From Pseudomonas baetica (GTDB taxonomy: Bacteria > Pseudomonadota > Gammaproteobacteria > Pseudomonadales > Pseudomonadaceae), in assembly GCF_019733355.1 (NCBI RefSeq), contig NZ_JAIHLQ010000017.1, forward strand, positions 88,406 to 152,405: a stretch of DNA of 64,000 bases. The letters run 5' to 3'. Position 1 is the first letter of the stretch; each line of letters starts with the position of its first letter. The position numbers and the translations under genes are program-made. Of the stretch, positions 1-9,092 are shown piece after piece. The notes under the pieces were generated by a model. The model had not been told where the DNA came from. It worked only from the letters and a program-made list of their open reading frames with translations, and searched no databases.

Positions 1-20
1 CGCATCAGGGACTTACGCAT
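1..20 (-). CDS. LysR-family regulator, first codons only (partial)
   Basis: On the minus strand an ATG at 20 opens a frame reading MRKSLM to the window edge. In Pseudomonas a divergent LysR-type regulator normally lies beside pycA-pycB, and this N-terminus is like the one I recall for that gene. Only six codons are visible, so the call rests mainly on genomic context. Confidence 0.35.
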
Positions 21-132
21 TTTTTACAGGCTCTGAAGGCTGGCGAGTGGCTCAACTATAAGTCTTTACTTATGCCTGACCCAATTTTTATTCATTTTTA
101 TTAATCCCTTACCGACGCTAGTGTGGGGTCGC

Positions 133-154
133 GACTAAATTGAAACATTTGGTC
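133..154. promoter_or_regulatory. Inverted repeat upstream of pycA, possible LysR operator
   Basis: Arms GACTAAAT and ATTTGGTC flank a 6-base centre, with one G:T mismatch. It lies between the divergent LysR-type start and pycA, where a LysR-type protein would bind. The spacing fits a T-N11-A type site, but regulator binding is inferred only. Confidence 0.35.
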
Positions 155-210
155 ACGCGTCGACCTGGGTCTAGCAGGTCGTGGTGCCACCGGCTCAAGG
201 GAACCTCCAA

Positions 211-1626
211 GTGATAACAAAGATCCTGATCGCCAACCGTGGTGAGATTGCCGTACGAATCGTGCGAGCCTGCGCCGAGATGGGCATTCGCTCGGTTGCG
301 ATTTTTTCCGACGCCGACCGACATGCGTTGCATGTGAAGCGTGCGGACGAGGCCCACAGCATCGGTGCCGAGCCACTGGCCGGTTATCTGAACCCGCGCA
401 AACTGGTGAACCTGGCGGTTGAAACCGGCTGCGATGCACTGCACCCCGGTTACGGTTTCCTTTCGGAAAACGCTGAGCTGGCAGACATCTGCGCCGAACG
501 CGGCATCAAATTCATTGGCCCCTCGGCAGAAGTCATTCGCCGCATGGGCGACAAGACCGAAGCGCGCCGCAGCATGATCAAGGCCGGCGTACCGGTCACC
601 CCAGGCACCGAAGGCAACGTTGCCGACATCGAAGAAGCCTTGGCCGAGGGCGACCGCATCGGCTACCCGGTGATGCTCAAAGCCACTTCCGGTGGCGGTG
701 GCCGCGGTATCCGGCGCTGCAACAGCCGCGAAGAACTCGAACAGAATTTCCCCCGCGTCATCTCCGAAGCCACCAAGGCTTTCGGTTCGGCGCAAGTGTT
801 CCTGGAAAAATGCATCGTCAATCCCAAGCACATCGAAGCGCAGATCCTCGGCGACAGCTTTGGCAACGTGGTGCACCTGTTCGAGCGTGACTGTTCGATC
901 CAGCGTCGCAACCAGAAGCTGATCGAAATCGCCCCGAGCCCGCAACTGACCCCGGAACAGCGCGCCTACATCGGCGACCTGTCGGTGCGTGCGGCCAAGG
1001 CTGTGGGCTACGAGAACGCTGGCACCGTGGAGTTTCTGCTCGCCGAGGGCGAGGTGTACTTCATGGAGATGAACACCCGGGTGCAGGTGGAGCACACCAT
1101 CACCGAAGAAATCACCGGGATCGACATCGTCCGAGAGCAGATTCGCATCGCTTCCGGCCTGCCGCTGTCGGTGAAGCAGGAAGACATTCAGCACCGTGGT
1201 TTCGCGTTGCAGTTCCGCATCAACGCCGAAGACCCGAAAAACAACTTCCTGCCGAGCTTCGGCAAGATCACTCGTTACTACGCCCCGGGTGGCCCGGGCG
1301 TGCGTACCGACACGGCGATCTACACCGGCTACACCATTCCGCCTTACTACGACTCCATGTGCCTGAAGCTGGTTGTGTGGGCACTGACCTGGGAAGAGGC
1401 GATGGACCGTGGCCTGCGCGCCCTCGACGACATGCGTCTGCAAGGCGTGAAGACCACTGCCGCGTACTACCAGGAAATCCTGCGCAACCCGGAATTCCGT
1501 AGCGGCCAGTTCAATACCAGCTTCGTTGAAAGCCATCCGGAACTGACCAACTACTCGATCAAGCGCAAACCCGAAGAGCTGGCCCTGGCCATCGCCGCCG
1601 CCATCGCCGCCCACGCAGGCCTGTGA
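211..1626 (+). CDS. pycA: Pyruvate carboxylase subunit A (biotin carboxylase)
   Basis: ATP-dependent carboxylation of biotin on the partner subunit, the first half-reaction of pyruvate to oxaloacetate (anaplerosis, cytoplasm). The 471-aa protein has a biotin carboxylase N-domain beginning MITKILIANRGEIAVRI, an ATP-grasp glycine loop GGGGRG at about residues 161-166, the MNTRVQVEH catalytic motif at about 286-296, and a C-terminal biotin carboxylase domain. The GTG at 211 is chosen over GTG 181 because AAGGGAACC (197-205) is correctly spaced before it and the family starts with this sequence. The subunit B gene follows after 11 bases. The length matches the two-subunit Pseudomonas enzyme; acetyl-CoA carboxylase AccC is the alternative, but the neighbour argues against it. 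Confidence 0.93.
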   Translation: MITKILIANRGEIAVRIVRACAEMGIRSVAIFSDADRHALHVKRADEAHSIGAEPLAGYLNPRKLVNLAVETGCDALHPGYGFLSENAELADICAERGIKFIGPSAEVIRRMGDKTEARRSMIKAGVPVTPGTEGNVADIEEALAEGDRIGYPVMLKATSGGGGRGIRRCNSREELEQNFPRVISEATKAFGSAQVFLEKCIVNPKHIEAQILGDSFGNVVHLFERDCSIQRRNQKLIEIAPSPQLTPEQRAYIGDLSVRAAKAVGYENAGTVEFLLAEGEVYFMEMNTRVQVEHTITEEITGIDIVREQIRIASGLPLSVKQEDIQHRGFALQFRINAEDPKNNFLPSFGKITRYYAPGGPGVRTDTAIYTGYTIPPYYDSMCLKLVVWALTWEEAMDRGLRALDDMRLQGVKTTAAYYQEILRNPEFRSGQFNTSFVESHPELTNYSIKRKPEELALAIAAAIAAHAGL

Positions 1627-1637
1627 GGAATAGAACA

Positions 1638-3446
1638 ATGACCAAAAAGATTTTTGTAACCGACACCATCCTGCGCGACGCCCACCAATCGCTGCTCGCC
1701 ACCCGCATGCGCACCGAAGACATGCTGCCGATCTGCGACAAGCTCGACAAAGTTGGCTATTGGTCGCTGGAGTGCTGGGGCGGCGCGACCTTCGACGCCT
1801 GCGTACGCTTTCTGAAAGAAGACCCGTGGGAGCGCCTGCGCCAACTGCGCGCCGCGCTGCCTAACACGCGCCTGCAAATGCTCCTGCGCGGGCAGAACCT
1901 GCTCGGCTACCGCCACTACAGCGACGACGTGGTCAAAGCCTTCGTCGCCAAGGCCGCAGTCAACGGTATCGACGTGTTCCGCATCTTCGACGCGATGAAC
2001 GACGTGCGTAACCTGCGCGTGGCCATCGAAGCGGTGAAAGCGGCGGGCAAACATGCACAGGGCACCATCGCTTACACCACCAGCCCGGTGCACACCATCG
2101 ACGCCTTTGTGGCGCAGGCCAAGCAAATGGAAGCCATGGGTTGCGACTCGGTGGCGATCAAGGACATGGCCGGTCTGCTGACCCCGTACGCCACGGGTGA
2201 GTTGGTCAGGGCATTGAAAGCCGAGCAGTCGCTGCCAGTGTTCATCCACTCCCACGACACGGCCGGTCTGGCCGCCATGTGCCAGCTCAAGGCAATCGAA
2301 AACGGCGCCGACCACATCGACACCGCGATCTCCAGCTTCGCCTCGGGCACCAGCCATCCGGGCACCGAATCGATGGTGGCAGCGCTCAAGGACACCGAGT
2401 ACGACACCGGTCTGAATCTGGAACTGCTGCAAGAGATCGGTCTGTACTTCTATGCCGTGCGCAAGAAGTACCACCAGTTCGAAAGCGAATTCACAGCGGT
2501 CGACACTCGTGTTCAAGTCAACCAGGTGCCGGGTGGGATGATCTCCAACCTCGCCAACCAGTTGAAAGAGCAGGGCGCCCTTAACCGCATGGCCGAAGTG
2601 CTGGCGGAAATCCCGCGTGTGCGTGAGGACCTCGGCTACCCACCGCTGGTGACCCCGACGTCGCAGATCGTCGGCACTCAGGCGTTCTTCAACGTGCTGG
2701 CCGGCGAGCGCTACAAGACCATCACCAACGAAGTGAAGCTGTATTTGCAGGGCGGCTACGGCAAAGCGCCGGGCGTGGTTAACGAGAAACTGCGTCGTCA
2801 GGCCATCGGCAGCGAAGAAGTGATCGACGTCCGTCCGGCCGATCTGCTCAAGCCGGAAATGACCAAGCTGCGTGCCGATATCGGCGCACTGGCCAAGTCC
2901 GAAGAAGACGTGCTGACCTTCGCCATGTTCCCGGAAATCGGTCGCAAGTTCCTCGAAGAGCGTGCCGCCGGCACCCTCACGCCGGAAGTGCTGTTGCCGA
3001 TTCCTGAAGCCGGCAAAGTCGCTTCGGCGGGCGGCGAAGGTGTGCCGACCGAGTTCGTCATTGACGTTCACGGCGAAACCTACCGCGTCGACATCACCGG
3101 TGTTGGTGTGAAGGCCGAAGGCAAGCGTCACTTCTACCTGTCCATCGACGGCATGCCGGAAGAAGTGGTGTTCGAACCGCTCAACGAATTCGTCGGCGGT
3201 GGCAGCAGCAAGCGCAAGCAAGCGTCGGCGCCGGGCCACGTCAGCACCACCATGCCGGGCAACATCGTTGATGTGCTGGTCAAGGAGGGCGACACCGTCA
3301 AGGCTGGCCAAGCGGTGTTGATCACCGAAGCCATGAAGATGGAAACCGAAGTCCAGGCCGCTGTTGCCGGTAAGGTCACGGCGATTCATGTGGCCAAGGG
3401 CGACCGGGTCAATCCGGGCGAAATCCTGATCGAGATCGAAGGCTGA
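1638..3446 (+). CDS. pycB: Pyruvate carboxylase subunit B (carboxyltransferase and biotin carrier)
   Basis: 602 aa. It transfers the carboxyl group from biotin to pyruvate. The N-terminal HMGL-like TIM barrel opens TDTILRDAHQSLLATRMR; a conserved carboxylase middle domain follows, then a flexible Ser/Lys/Gln linker at about 515-530 and a biotinyl domain with EAMKME, putting the biotinylated lysine at about residue 567. The ATG at 1638 is preceded by GAGGAA (1625-1630). It forms an operon with pycA. The protein resembles oxaloacetate decarboxylase alpha (OadA), but no OadB/OadG membrane genes are present, so a pyruvate carboxylase role is favoured. Confidence 0.92.
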   Translation: MTKKIFVTDTILRDAHQSLLATRMRTEDMLPICDKLDKVGYWSLECWGGATFDACVRFLKEDPWERLRQLRAALPNTRLQMLLRGQNLLGYRHYSDDVVKAFVAKAAVNGIDVFRIFDAMNDVRNLRVAIEAVKAAGKHAQGTIAYTTSPVHTIDAFVAQAKQMEAMGCDSVAIKDMAGLLTPYATGELVRALKAEQSLPVFIHSHDTAGLAAMCQLKAIENGADHIDTAISSFASGTSHPGTESMVAALKDTEYDTGLNLELLQEIGLYFYAVRKKYHQFESEFTAVDTRVQVNQVPGGMISNLANQLKEQGALNRMAEVLAEIPRVREDLGYPPLVTPTSQIVGTQAFFNVLAGERYKTITNEVKLYLQGGYGKAPGVVNEKLRRQAIGSEEVIDVRPADLLKPEMTKLRADIGALAKSEEDVLTFAMFPEIGRKFLEERAAGTLTPEVLLPIPEAGKVASAGGEGVPTEFVIDVHGETYRVDITGVGVKAEGKRHFYLSIDGMPEEVVFEPLNEFVGGGSSKRKQASAPGHVSTTMPGNIVDVLVKEGDTVKAGQAVLITEAMKMETEVQAAVAGKVTAIHVAKGDRVNPGEILIEIEG

Positions 3447-3478
3447 GATAACAGCCTCGGTACAACGCTTTAAACCTC

Positions 3479-3505
3479 GGGGGGGCATGTGCTCCCCTTT
3501 TTTTT
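3479..3505 (+). terminator. Intrinsic terminator after pycB
   Basis: A G-run and a CTCCCC arm enclose a short loop, followed by a run of eight T. It lies 33 bases after the pycB stop. Confidence 0.75.
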
Positions 3506-3535
3506 GCCCGGGATTTGACTGAATCACGCAAATCC

Positions 3536-3630
3536 CCTGTGGGAGCGGGCTTGCTCGCGAATGCGGTGTATCAGTCACAGAACATGTCGACTGACACCCC
3601 CTCTTCGCGAGCAAGCTCGCTCCCACAGGG
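3536..3630. repeat. REP inverted pair 1 (GAGCGGGCTTGCTCGCGAA family)
   Basis: Two REP units in opposite orientation, starting TGTGGGAGCGGGCTTGCTCG and ending in its near reverse complement, about 95 bases overall. It lies between convergent pycB and an autotransporter gene. Related pairs are at 30509, 33012, 34911, 40565, 43734 and 52143. Confidence 0.9.
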
Positions 3631-3645
3631 ACAGTGTTCAGACCA

Positions 3646-5850
3646 TCAGAACGCCATTCGCCACTGGCCCATCACACTGTGAGTACGGCTTTCGGTTCCG
3701 AAATCCCCCGTGATGCCTAGCCCAACGGTGTGGTTGGCCGACAGGCCAAGGTCGAGGCCAGCATCGACGCCCAAACTGTTTCGATCCAGCGCGGCACCGG
3801 CCACTTCAAAGCGTTTCCCACCCTTGAGCAGTTGTTGGCGGGCATCGCTGTCGAGTTCGCCGAAGGTATGTTTCCAGCCGGCGGCGAATCGCGGCGTCAG
3901 GCTCATGCCGTTGTCCAGTCGGCTGATTTTCGCTGCACGCAGGCCGAAGGTGCTGCTGAGGTTGTCGCGGGTTTGCCCGAACACCTTCAGCGCCGCATCG
4001 CCGCCTTTTTCGCTGAAGCTGTCACGTTGATAACGCTGATAGCCGAGGCTGGCGAACGGTTCGAGCGTCACGTTGTTATGGCCGAAATTGAAGCCCAGTT
4101 CGGCAAAGGCCTGCTGGGTGTTGGCGTCGTAGTTGCCCTTCAGGCGGTCGCTGAAGCCCTTGAACACCACTCGACGTTTGCTGCTGCCGTCATGGCTGGC
4201 GTAGGTCGCCCCGAGGCGCAGGGCCAGTGGCCCGTCCTGGCGCACGGCATAGGCGCCGAGGTGCCAGCTGTCGAGGTCGCCATCGTACTGGCGGGCATCC
4301 AGTTTCGTCTGGGACTTACCGCCCAGCAGGCCGATATGCCATTGCTCATCGAGTCGCCAATCCGCGCCCATGACCAGACCCTGGGTGGCGTGTTTCAGGG
4401 TGCTGTCGTGATCGCGATCGACCTTGCCACCATGGCCGATGGCCTGAACCCAGACGCGTCCGGAGTCTGCACTGCCGGCCGCCTGCCGGGGTGAACTGCC
4501 AGAGCCAGACGCAGCGCCCGAGCGGCTGTCCAGTTGGCGCATGGCCGAAAGCATGCTCGCGCTCACGGGCGTGACGCTGCTCAATGTGGCTTTGGCGAGG
4601 TTGGCGTTGCTGCCGGCGGCCAACTGCTCGATGGCAATCGGTGCGGTGCTTTTGTCGCTAGCCAACAGTGCGACGACCGCTGCGTTTTTGGGGGCCGCTG
4701 TTTGAGGGGCTGGCGGTGTGACGACAGGGGCGGCACGCACAGCCACCGCGTCTTCTGAAATGGGGGCTTCTTCTGACGTGGAAGATGGACCTGTCGCCAG
4801 TACGGGCGTTGTTGCCGGCAGTGGTGCTGATATCGGTGGTCGATCCGAGATCGATGGCTCTTCAATACTTTCGGCTACTGCACGACCGTTGTCGGTGGTG
4901 GCCACGCTAGGCAGGGATACCTCGTTGCGGGCGTAGGTCAGTCCCACAGATTTTTTGTTGTATTGAGGTGTGGCTGTCATGAACGCCAGATCGTTCAGTA
5001 TCGTGCCGAACTGACCTTCAACCTTGCTGGCTTCGATGATTTTGTACTGGCTGCTTTGCGGGTATTCCCCTGCAACTGCAACGACTTTCAGGGTGGCGCC
5101 TTCAAGTTTGGCAGTGCCGTCTACCTTGATCGTTTGACCACTGCTGCCGGGGGCGACCTCATAAGACAGTTCAGCATTTGGGGATAGGCTCAAACTGCCT
5201 TTCACTCGAGGGCTACCATGCAATCCATTGACCATGAGCAGGCCGTTAACGTGCAAGTTTCCTACCGAGCCCTTACCCGCAAAGCTGCCGCCGTTCTCGA
5301 CATAGACATCCCCTTTTATGCTTCCATTGTTGAAGAGTTTGCCAGCGGTAACCGCCCCACCGTTGATGGTGCCCTGGTTGGTCAGCGCACCGTTGTGTGT
5401 TACCAGCACGCCTTGGTTGAAGTCTCCCTTTGTGCTCAGCGTCCAGTCTCCGCGCACGAGAAACAGTGCATTGAAATTGCGGGTGTCTTTCAGCGTGCCC
5501 CCCTGGGAGATATCCAGTAGCAGCATGTTGTCCCCCTTGCCACCATCCAACTGCCCCGTGAAGCTTGCGTCGTCTTGAAGAGCGATCAGATCGTTGAGGT
5601 CAGTTCCTCGAAAAGTGCTCTGGGGTGTATTGAAGGCAATCGGAACGGTCGCTTTATCGTTGATAAAGTCCTTAATCCTCCCAAGAGATTCTGCATAGAC
5701 GGTGTCCTCGGGCTGTTCTGGCACCTGCGCGGTGGACGCTGCGTCAGAGGCTTCAGGCAGTTGCTGGGCGTTTGCAATCTCTGCGCAGCCCAGCGCCAAC
5801 GCAATGGCCAAAGCCAAGTGTTGTGGTTTGAATGTGTGTTGAATGAGCAT
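3646..5850 (-). CDS. Autotransporter (type Va) with short passenger
   Basis: 734 aa if read from ATG 5850 (an upstream TTG at 5880 is less likely). It has a Sec signal peptide (hydrophobic LALAIALALGCAEIANA), a short beta-helical passenger with NNGSI/NGAL-type strands at about 100-250, a long Ala/Pro/Thr-rich stretch at about 330-440, then a C-terminal beta-barrel of about 280 residues beginning RVWVQAIGHGGK and ending in phenylalanine (GQWRMAF), as expected for Bam-dependent insertion. The barrel and the preceding IEQLAAGSNANL segment are clearly homologous to the gene at 6050-9007. Passenger function is unknown; adhesin-like surface display is inferred. The passenger is short for the family. 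Confidence 0.85.
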   Translation of the reverse strand: MLIQHTFKPQHLALAIALALGCAEIANAQQLPEASDAASTAQVPEQPEDTVYAESLGRIKDFINDKATVPIAFNTPQSTFRGTDLNDLIALQDDASFTGQLDGGKGDNMLLLDISQGGTLKDTRNFNALFLVRGDWTLSTKGDFNQGVLVTHNGALTNQGTINGGAVTAGKLFNNGSIKGDVYVENGGSFAGKGSVGNLHVNGLLMVNGLHGSPRVKGSLSLSPNAELSYEVAPGSSGQTIKVDGTAKLEGATLKVVAVAGEYPQSSQYKIIEASKVEGQFGTILNDLAFMTATPQYNKKSVGLTYARNEVSLPSVATTDNGRAVAESIEEPSISDRPPISAPLPATTPVLATGPSSTSEEAPISEDAVAVRAAPVVTPPAPQTAAPKNAAVVALLASDKSTAPIAIEQLAAGSNANLAKATLSSVTPVSASMLSAMRQLDSRSGAASGSGSSPRQAAGSADSGRVWVQAIGHGGKVDRDHDSTLKHATQGLVMGADWRLDEQWHIGLLGGKSQTKLDARQYDGDLDSWHLGAYAVRQDGPLALRLGATYASHDGSSKRRVVFKGFSDRLKGNYDANTQQAFAELGFNFGHNNVTLEPFASLGYQRYQRDSFSEKGGDAALKVFGQTRDNLSSTFGLRAAKISRLDNGMSLTPRFAAGWKHTFGELDSDARQQLLKGGKRFEVAGAALDRNSLGVDAGLDLGLSANHTVGLGITGDFGTESRTHSVMGQWRMAF

Positions 5851-5857
5851 CAAGTAA

Positions 5858-5877
5858 GGCCTTTTTTGAAAGAAGGC
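5858..5877 (-). promoter_or_regulatory. Leader hairpin over the ribosome binding site of the short autotransporter
   Basis: On the minus strand GGCCTT pairs with AAGGCC. The second arm contains the only purine-rich candidate Shine-Dalgarno (AAAAAAGG), 7 bases after which the ATG at 5850 appears. It has the same arrangement as the hairpin before the paralogous gene (9012-9041). Confidence 0.45.
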
Positions 5878-6049
5878 CAAACTCTAGGGATGCAGCAAAA
5901 ATTTCGATGTCGGCTACTTCCCGCCGTTTTGCAGGCGCTGTCGCATCATTTTGTCGAAATCTTCCGCTATATCCGGAACCGGTATTTTTACGCGACTGCA
6001 CCGGCTCCTTTTCCTACGACTAATCAAGACCACACTGGCTATTCAACGA

Positions 6050-9007
6050 TCAAAAACTCATCTGCCACTGCCCGATCATTCCGTGATTACGGCTGTTGCT
6101 GCCGATCTCGCCGCTGTAACCCACCCCTAGCGTATGACGCGCCGAGATCCCGAGATCGAGACCGGCCTCCAGCACCAAGCTGTCGCGGTCCAGCGCGCTG
6201 CCGTCGACATTGAATGCTGTGCCGCCGACTACGAAGGCCTGGCGCGTCGAGCTGCTGACGTCGCCGTAAGTGTGTTTCCAGCCCGCCGCCATACGTGGCG
6301 TCAGGCTCATGCCGTTGTCCAGACTGCTCAGGTGTGCCAAGCGCAGGCCGAAGGTGCTGCTGAAGTTGTCCTGGGTCTGGCTGTCGACTTGCAGCGCAGC
6401 GGCGCCGCCCTTTTCCCGGTAGCTGTCACGGTGGTAGCGCTGGTAGCCGAGGCTGGCGAACGGTTCGGCGCTGAGGCGGCCGCTGCCCATGGCGTAACCG
6501 AGTTCGGCGAAGGCTTGCTGGCTGTCGGCGTCATAGTCGCCTTTGGGGCGATCACTGAAACCGTTGAAAGCGATGGTGCGTTTGGTTTCGCCTTGATGGC
6601 CGCTGTATGCCGCGCCGAGGCGCAGTGAGATCGGGCCGTTCTGATGCAGGGCATAAACGCCGGCATGCCAGCTCTCGACATTGCCATCGACGCCTGTGGC
6701 GTCCAGATCGGTTGTCGAATAACCGCCCAATACGCCCAACCGCCATGCTGGATTCAGCGACCAGTCGGCACCGAGCACGCTGCCCTTTGAGCGTTGCTCC
6801 AGACCGCTGCTGCCGTGTTCGCCGTCGAGCTTGCCGTAGCCGCCGATGGCTTGCAGCCAGAGGCGGCCGCGAGCGTTCGGATCATTCAGGTTGCGCGCCT
6901 CGGACGGCACGCCGTTGGCCGCCAGCACAGGGGTTTCGCGTTGATCGAGGCCGACCATCAGTCCTGGGCTGCCGCCGATCTGCTGCATCGCCGAGAGCAT
7001 GCTGTTGCCCACCTGGCTGCTGGCGCCAAGGGTGGCGCTGGTCAGGTTGGCATTGCTGGCCCCGGCCAGCTGTTCGATTGCCGCGCCGGCAGTGCTTTGG
7101 GTGGTGTTGAGCAGGGCGTTGTATAGCGCGTTGTTCTTGCCCATTGAGGCCAGACTGTTGGCGGCGCTACTGCCGTTGCCGGTGGCGGCGAAATCTTTGA
7201 AGGCGACGTCGTTACGGGTGTACGTCAGGTCGACTTGAGTTGGCGTGTAGGCGAGCGTGGGTGTGAGAAAGGCGTAATCGCTGCTGACCTTGCCGAAGGT
7301 GCCGTTGATCTGCGTGGCTTGCAGCACGGTGTAATGGCTCTGCCACGGATAGGTGCCGCTGCCGGGATTAACGGCCAGGGTCGCGCCGTTGAGATTCGCG
7401 GTGCCGCCGACCTGCACTGGCGCGCTGCTGCCGTCGGCGTTGACGCCGTAGGCGAGGGTGGCTGCGCTGCCCATGTTCAAGTCATGCACAATCGTCGCGC
7501 GGCCCAGGCCCGTGTCAGTGCGTAAGGTGCCGTTGACGTTGAGGCTGCCCACCGAACCGCCCCCGGCATACATACCACCGGCATCCACGGTGAGATTGCC
7601 GGCGATACCGCTCTGGTTGATCAACGTCGCGCCGTTGCGCACTGCGCCGCCGTCGCTGAAATCGCCGCTACCGGTCAGCGTCCATGCGCCTTGCTTGACC
7701 TCCAGCCACTCCAAATTGCGACTCTCGCCGAAGCTGCCACCCGCCACGTCGTCCATCACCACCCGGTCGTAACCGCTGCCGCCATCGACCACACCGATAA
7801 AGCGGCTGCCATTGCGCAAGGTCAGGCTGTCGTTGCCGCCGCCCAGATCCAGTGCCAGGCCATTGCTGCCGCTGAGGGTGCCGCCGTTGACCACGTTGTC
7901 GGCGAACTCACCGACGAACTTCACGCCAAAACCGTCGAGGCCCTGGAGGGTGCCGAAGTTTTCCAGCGTGGTTGCCGCCAGCCCCGAGCCGTCGCTACCG
8001 TCGTCTACCAGGATCGCGCTGTTAGCGCCGCTGATCAGGGCGCCGCTGGCGTTGAGAATGTAGCCGCCGCCCAGGGCGATGCCTTCACTGCCGTTGGCGA
8101 ACCCAGCTTTGTCGACACCGCCCGCGCCGACGCCTTGAATGGTGCCGTAGTTTTCGATGTGGGCAATCTTGTCGATGTCCACGCCGTCGCCATCACCGTT
8201 GGCTTGCAGCCCGGAGTACGCGCCGGTAATGGTGCCGTGGTTGATCACCGTGCCATCGCCGTCGGAGCCGAATCCCGAGCCGTTGCGCCCGGTGATCTGT
8301 CCGTAGTTGACCAGTGTCGCGCCGAGGTCAGTGGTGATGCCGTGGCGGCCGCCGGAAATGACGCCGTCGTTGGTGATCGACACACCCGTGGCGGTATCGA
8401 TATCGATGCCGTCGAATTTTTGGTCGGCGTTGTGCGAATCGCCCGTCGAGATCTCGCCGTAGTTGGTAATCGTCGCGTTGGCGCCGGTCTTCATGCCGTC
8501 GCTGGCCTCACCGCGAATCAGCCCGCCCGCACGGTTGATGATCGTGGTTTTCACGCCGTCACTGCGCAGCGCATCCAGATCCAGCCCTTGGCCGGTGGCG
8601 GAGCGAATGACGCCACTGTTGTCGATCAACAGGCTGCCGCTGACGAAGTTGCTGTCGATGCGCAACGCATCATTGGCACCGAGGATCTGCCCGCCGCTGC
8701 GGTTGTAGAGGGCGTAGTTGCGCGCCTGGCTCAGGTCGCCGCTGCTGTCGATGGCCCGGCCGCCAGTGGAGATGATTTTGCCGGCGTTATCGATCACCAC
8801 GCCGACACCGCTGGTGTTGTCCTTCAGGCTGACAGCCTTGCCAGTGTTGGTGATGCTGCCCGGCGCCGAAATCGTCAGCGTGTCGCTGCCACCGAGGGTT
8901 TGCGAAGCCGTGGTGGCGCTGTCGATCTGCACGGTTTTACCGTGAGCGGCCGTGGTGGCGATCAACAGGGCGATGGCGAGGGACAATCGCTGAGGCGAGA
9001 AGGGCAT
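6050..9007 (-). CDS. Autotransporter (type Va) with repeat-rich passenger
   Basis: 985 aa. Signal peptide MPFSPQRLSLAIALLIATTAAHG, then a long beta-helix passenger (about 25-600) made of irregular repeats of the form ITNxGxISGG / NYGxIxG, each a predicted helix rung, with a Gly/Asn/Asp-rich composition. A C-terminal autotransporter barrel starts RLWLQAIGGYGKL at about 700 and ends GQWQMSF. It should be exported by Sec and the Bam machinery and displayed on, or released from, the surface. Passenger repeats of this kind occur in adhesin-like autotransporters; no protease or esterase motif was seen. The gene lies about 200 bases upstream of its shorter paralogue on the same strand. Confidence 0.88.
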   Translation of the reverse strand: MPFSPQRLSLAIALLIATTAAHGKTVQIDSATTASQTLGGSDTLTISAPGSITNTGKAVSLKDNTSGVGVVIDNAGKIISTGGRAIDSSGDLSQARNYALYNRSGGQILGANDALRIDSNFVSGSLLIDNSGVIRSATGQGLDLDALRSDGVKTTIINRAGGLIRGEASDGMKTGANATITNYGEISTGDSHNADQKFDGIDIDTATGVSITNDGVISGGRHGITTDLGATLVNYGQITGRNGSGFGSDGDGTVINHGTITGAYSGLQANGDGDGVDIDKIAHIENYGTIQGVGAGGVDKAGFANGSEGIALGGGYILNASGALISGANSAILVDDGSDGSGLAATTLENFGTLQGLDGFGVKFVGEFADNVVNGGTLSGSNGLALDLGGGNDSLTLRNGSRFIGVVDGGSGYDRVVMDDVAGGSFGESRNLEWLEVKQGAWTLTGSGDFSDGGAVRNGATLINQSGIAGNLTVDAGGMYAGGGSVGSLNVNGTLRTDTGLGRATIVHDLNMGSAATLAYGVNADGSSAPVQVGGTANLNGATLAVNPGSGTYPWQSHYTVLQATQINGTFGKVSSDYAFLTPTLAYTPTQVDLTYTRNDVAFKDFAATGNGSSAANSLASMGKNNALYNALLNTTQSTAGAAIEQLAGASNANLTSATLGASSQVGNSMLSAMQQIGGSPGLMVGLDQRETPVLAANGVPSEARNLNDPNARGRLWLQAIGGYGKLDGEHGSSGLEQRSKGSVLGADWSLNPAWRLGVLGGYSTTDLDATGVDGNVESWHAGVYALHQNGPISLRLGAAYSGHQGETKRTIAFNGFSDRPKGDYDADSQQAFAELGYAMGSGRLSAEPFASLGYQRYHRDSYREKGGAAALQVDSQTQDNFSSTFGLRLAHLSSLDNGMSLTPRMAAGWKHTYGDVSSSTRQAFVVGGTAFNVDGSALDRDSLVLEAGLDLGISARHTLGVGYSGEIGSNSRNHGMIGQWQMSF

Positions 9008-9011
9008 GGGC

Positions 9012-9041
9012 GGACGGCCTTTTGTTATAAGCGGGCCGTCC
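9012..9041 (-). promoter_or_regulatory. Leader hairpin over the ribosome binding site of the long autotransporter
   Basis: A perfect 8-bp stem GGACGGCC / GGCCGTCC. On the minus strand the downstream arm continues the AAAAGG candidate Shine-Dalgarno, and the ATG at 9007 follows the AAAAGGCC block by 8 bases. Folding would hide part of the ribosome site. Regulatory effect is inferred. Confidence 0.5.
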
Positions 9042-9092
9042 TGTATAGCGATGGGGTTTTACAGAATGATGTCGGTAATAGTGCAGAGCACC

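Noticed and set aside
1638..3446. Sodium-pumping oxaloacetate decarboxylase
   Set aside because: No beta or gamma membrane subunit gene; a biotin carboxylase subunit is adjacent instead.
1551..3626. Long open frame antisense to pycB
   Set aside because: GC-rich codon bias on the coding strand produces long antisense frames; no ribosome site or recognisable domain.
3536..3630. CRISPR-like repeat arrangement from REP arms
   Set aside because: Only two inverted units per site with no regular spacers; typical REP pair.
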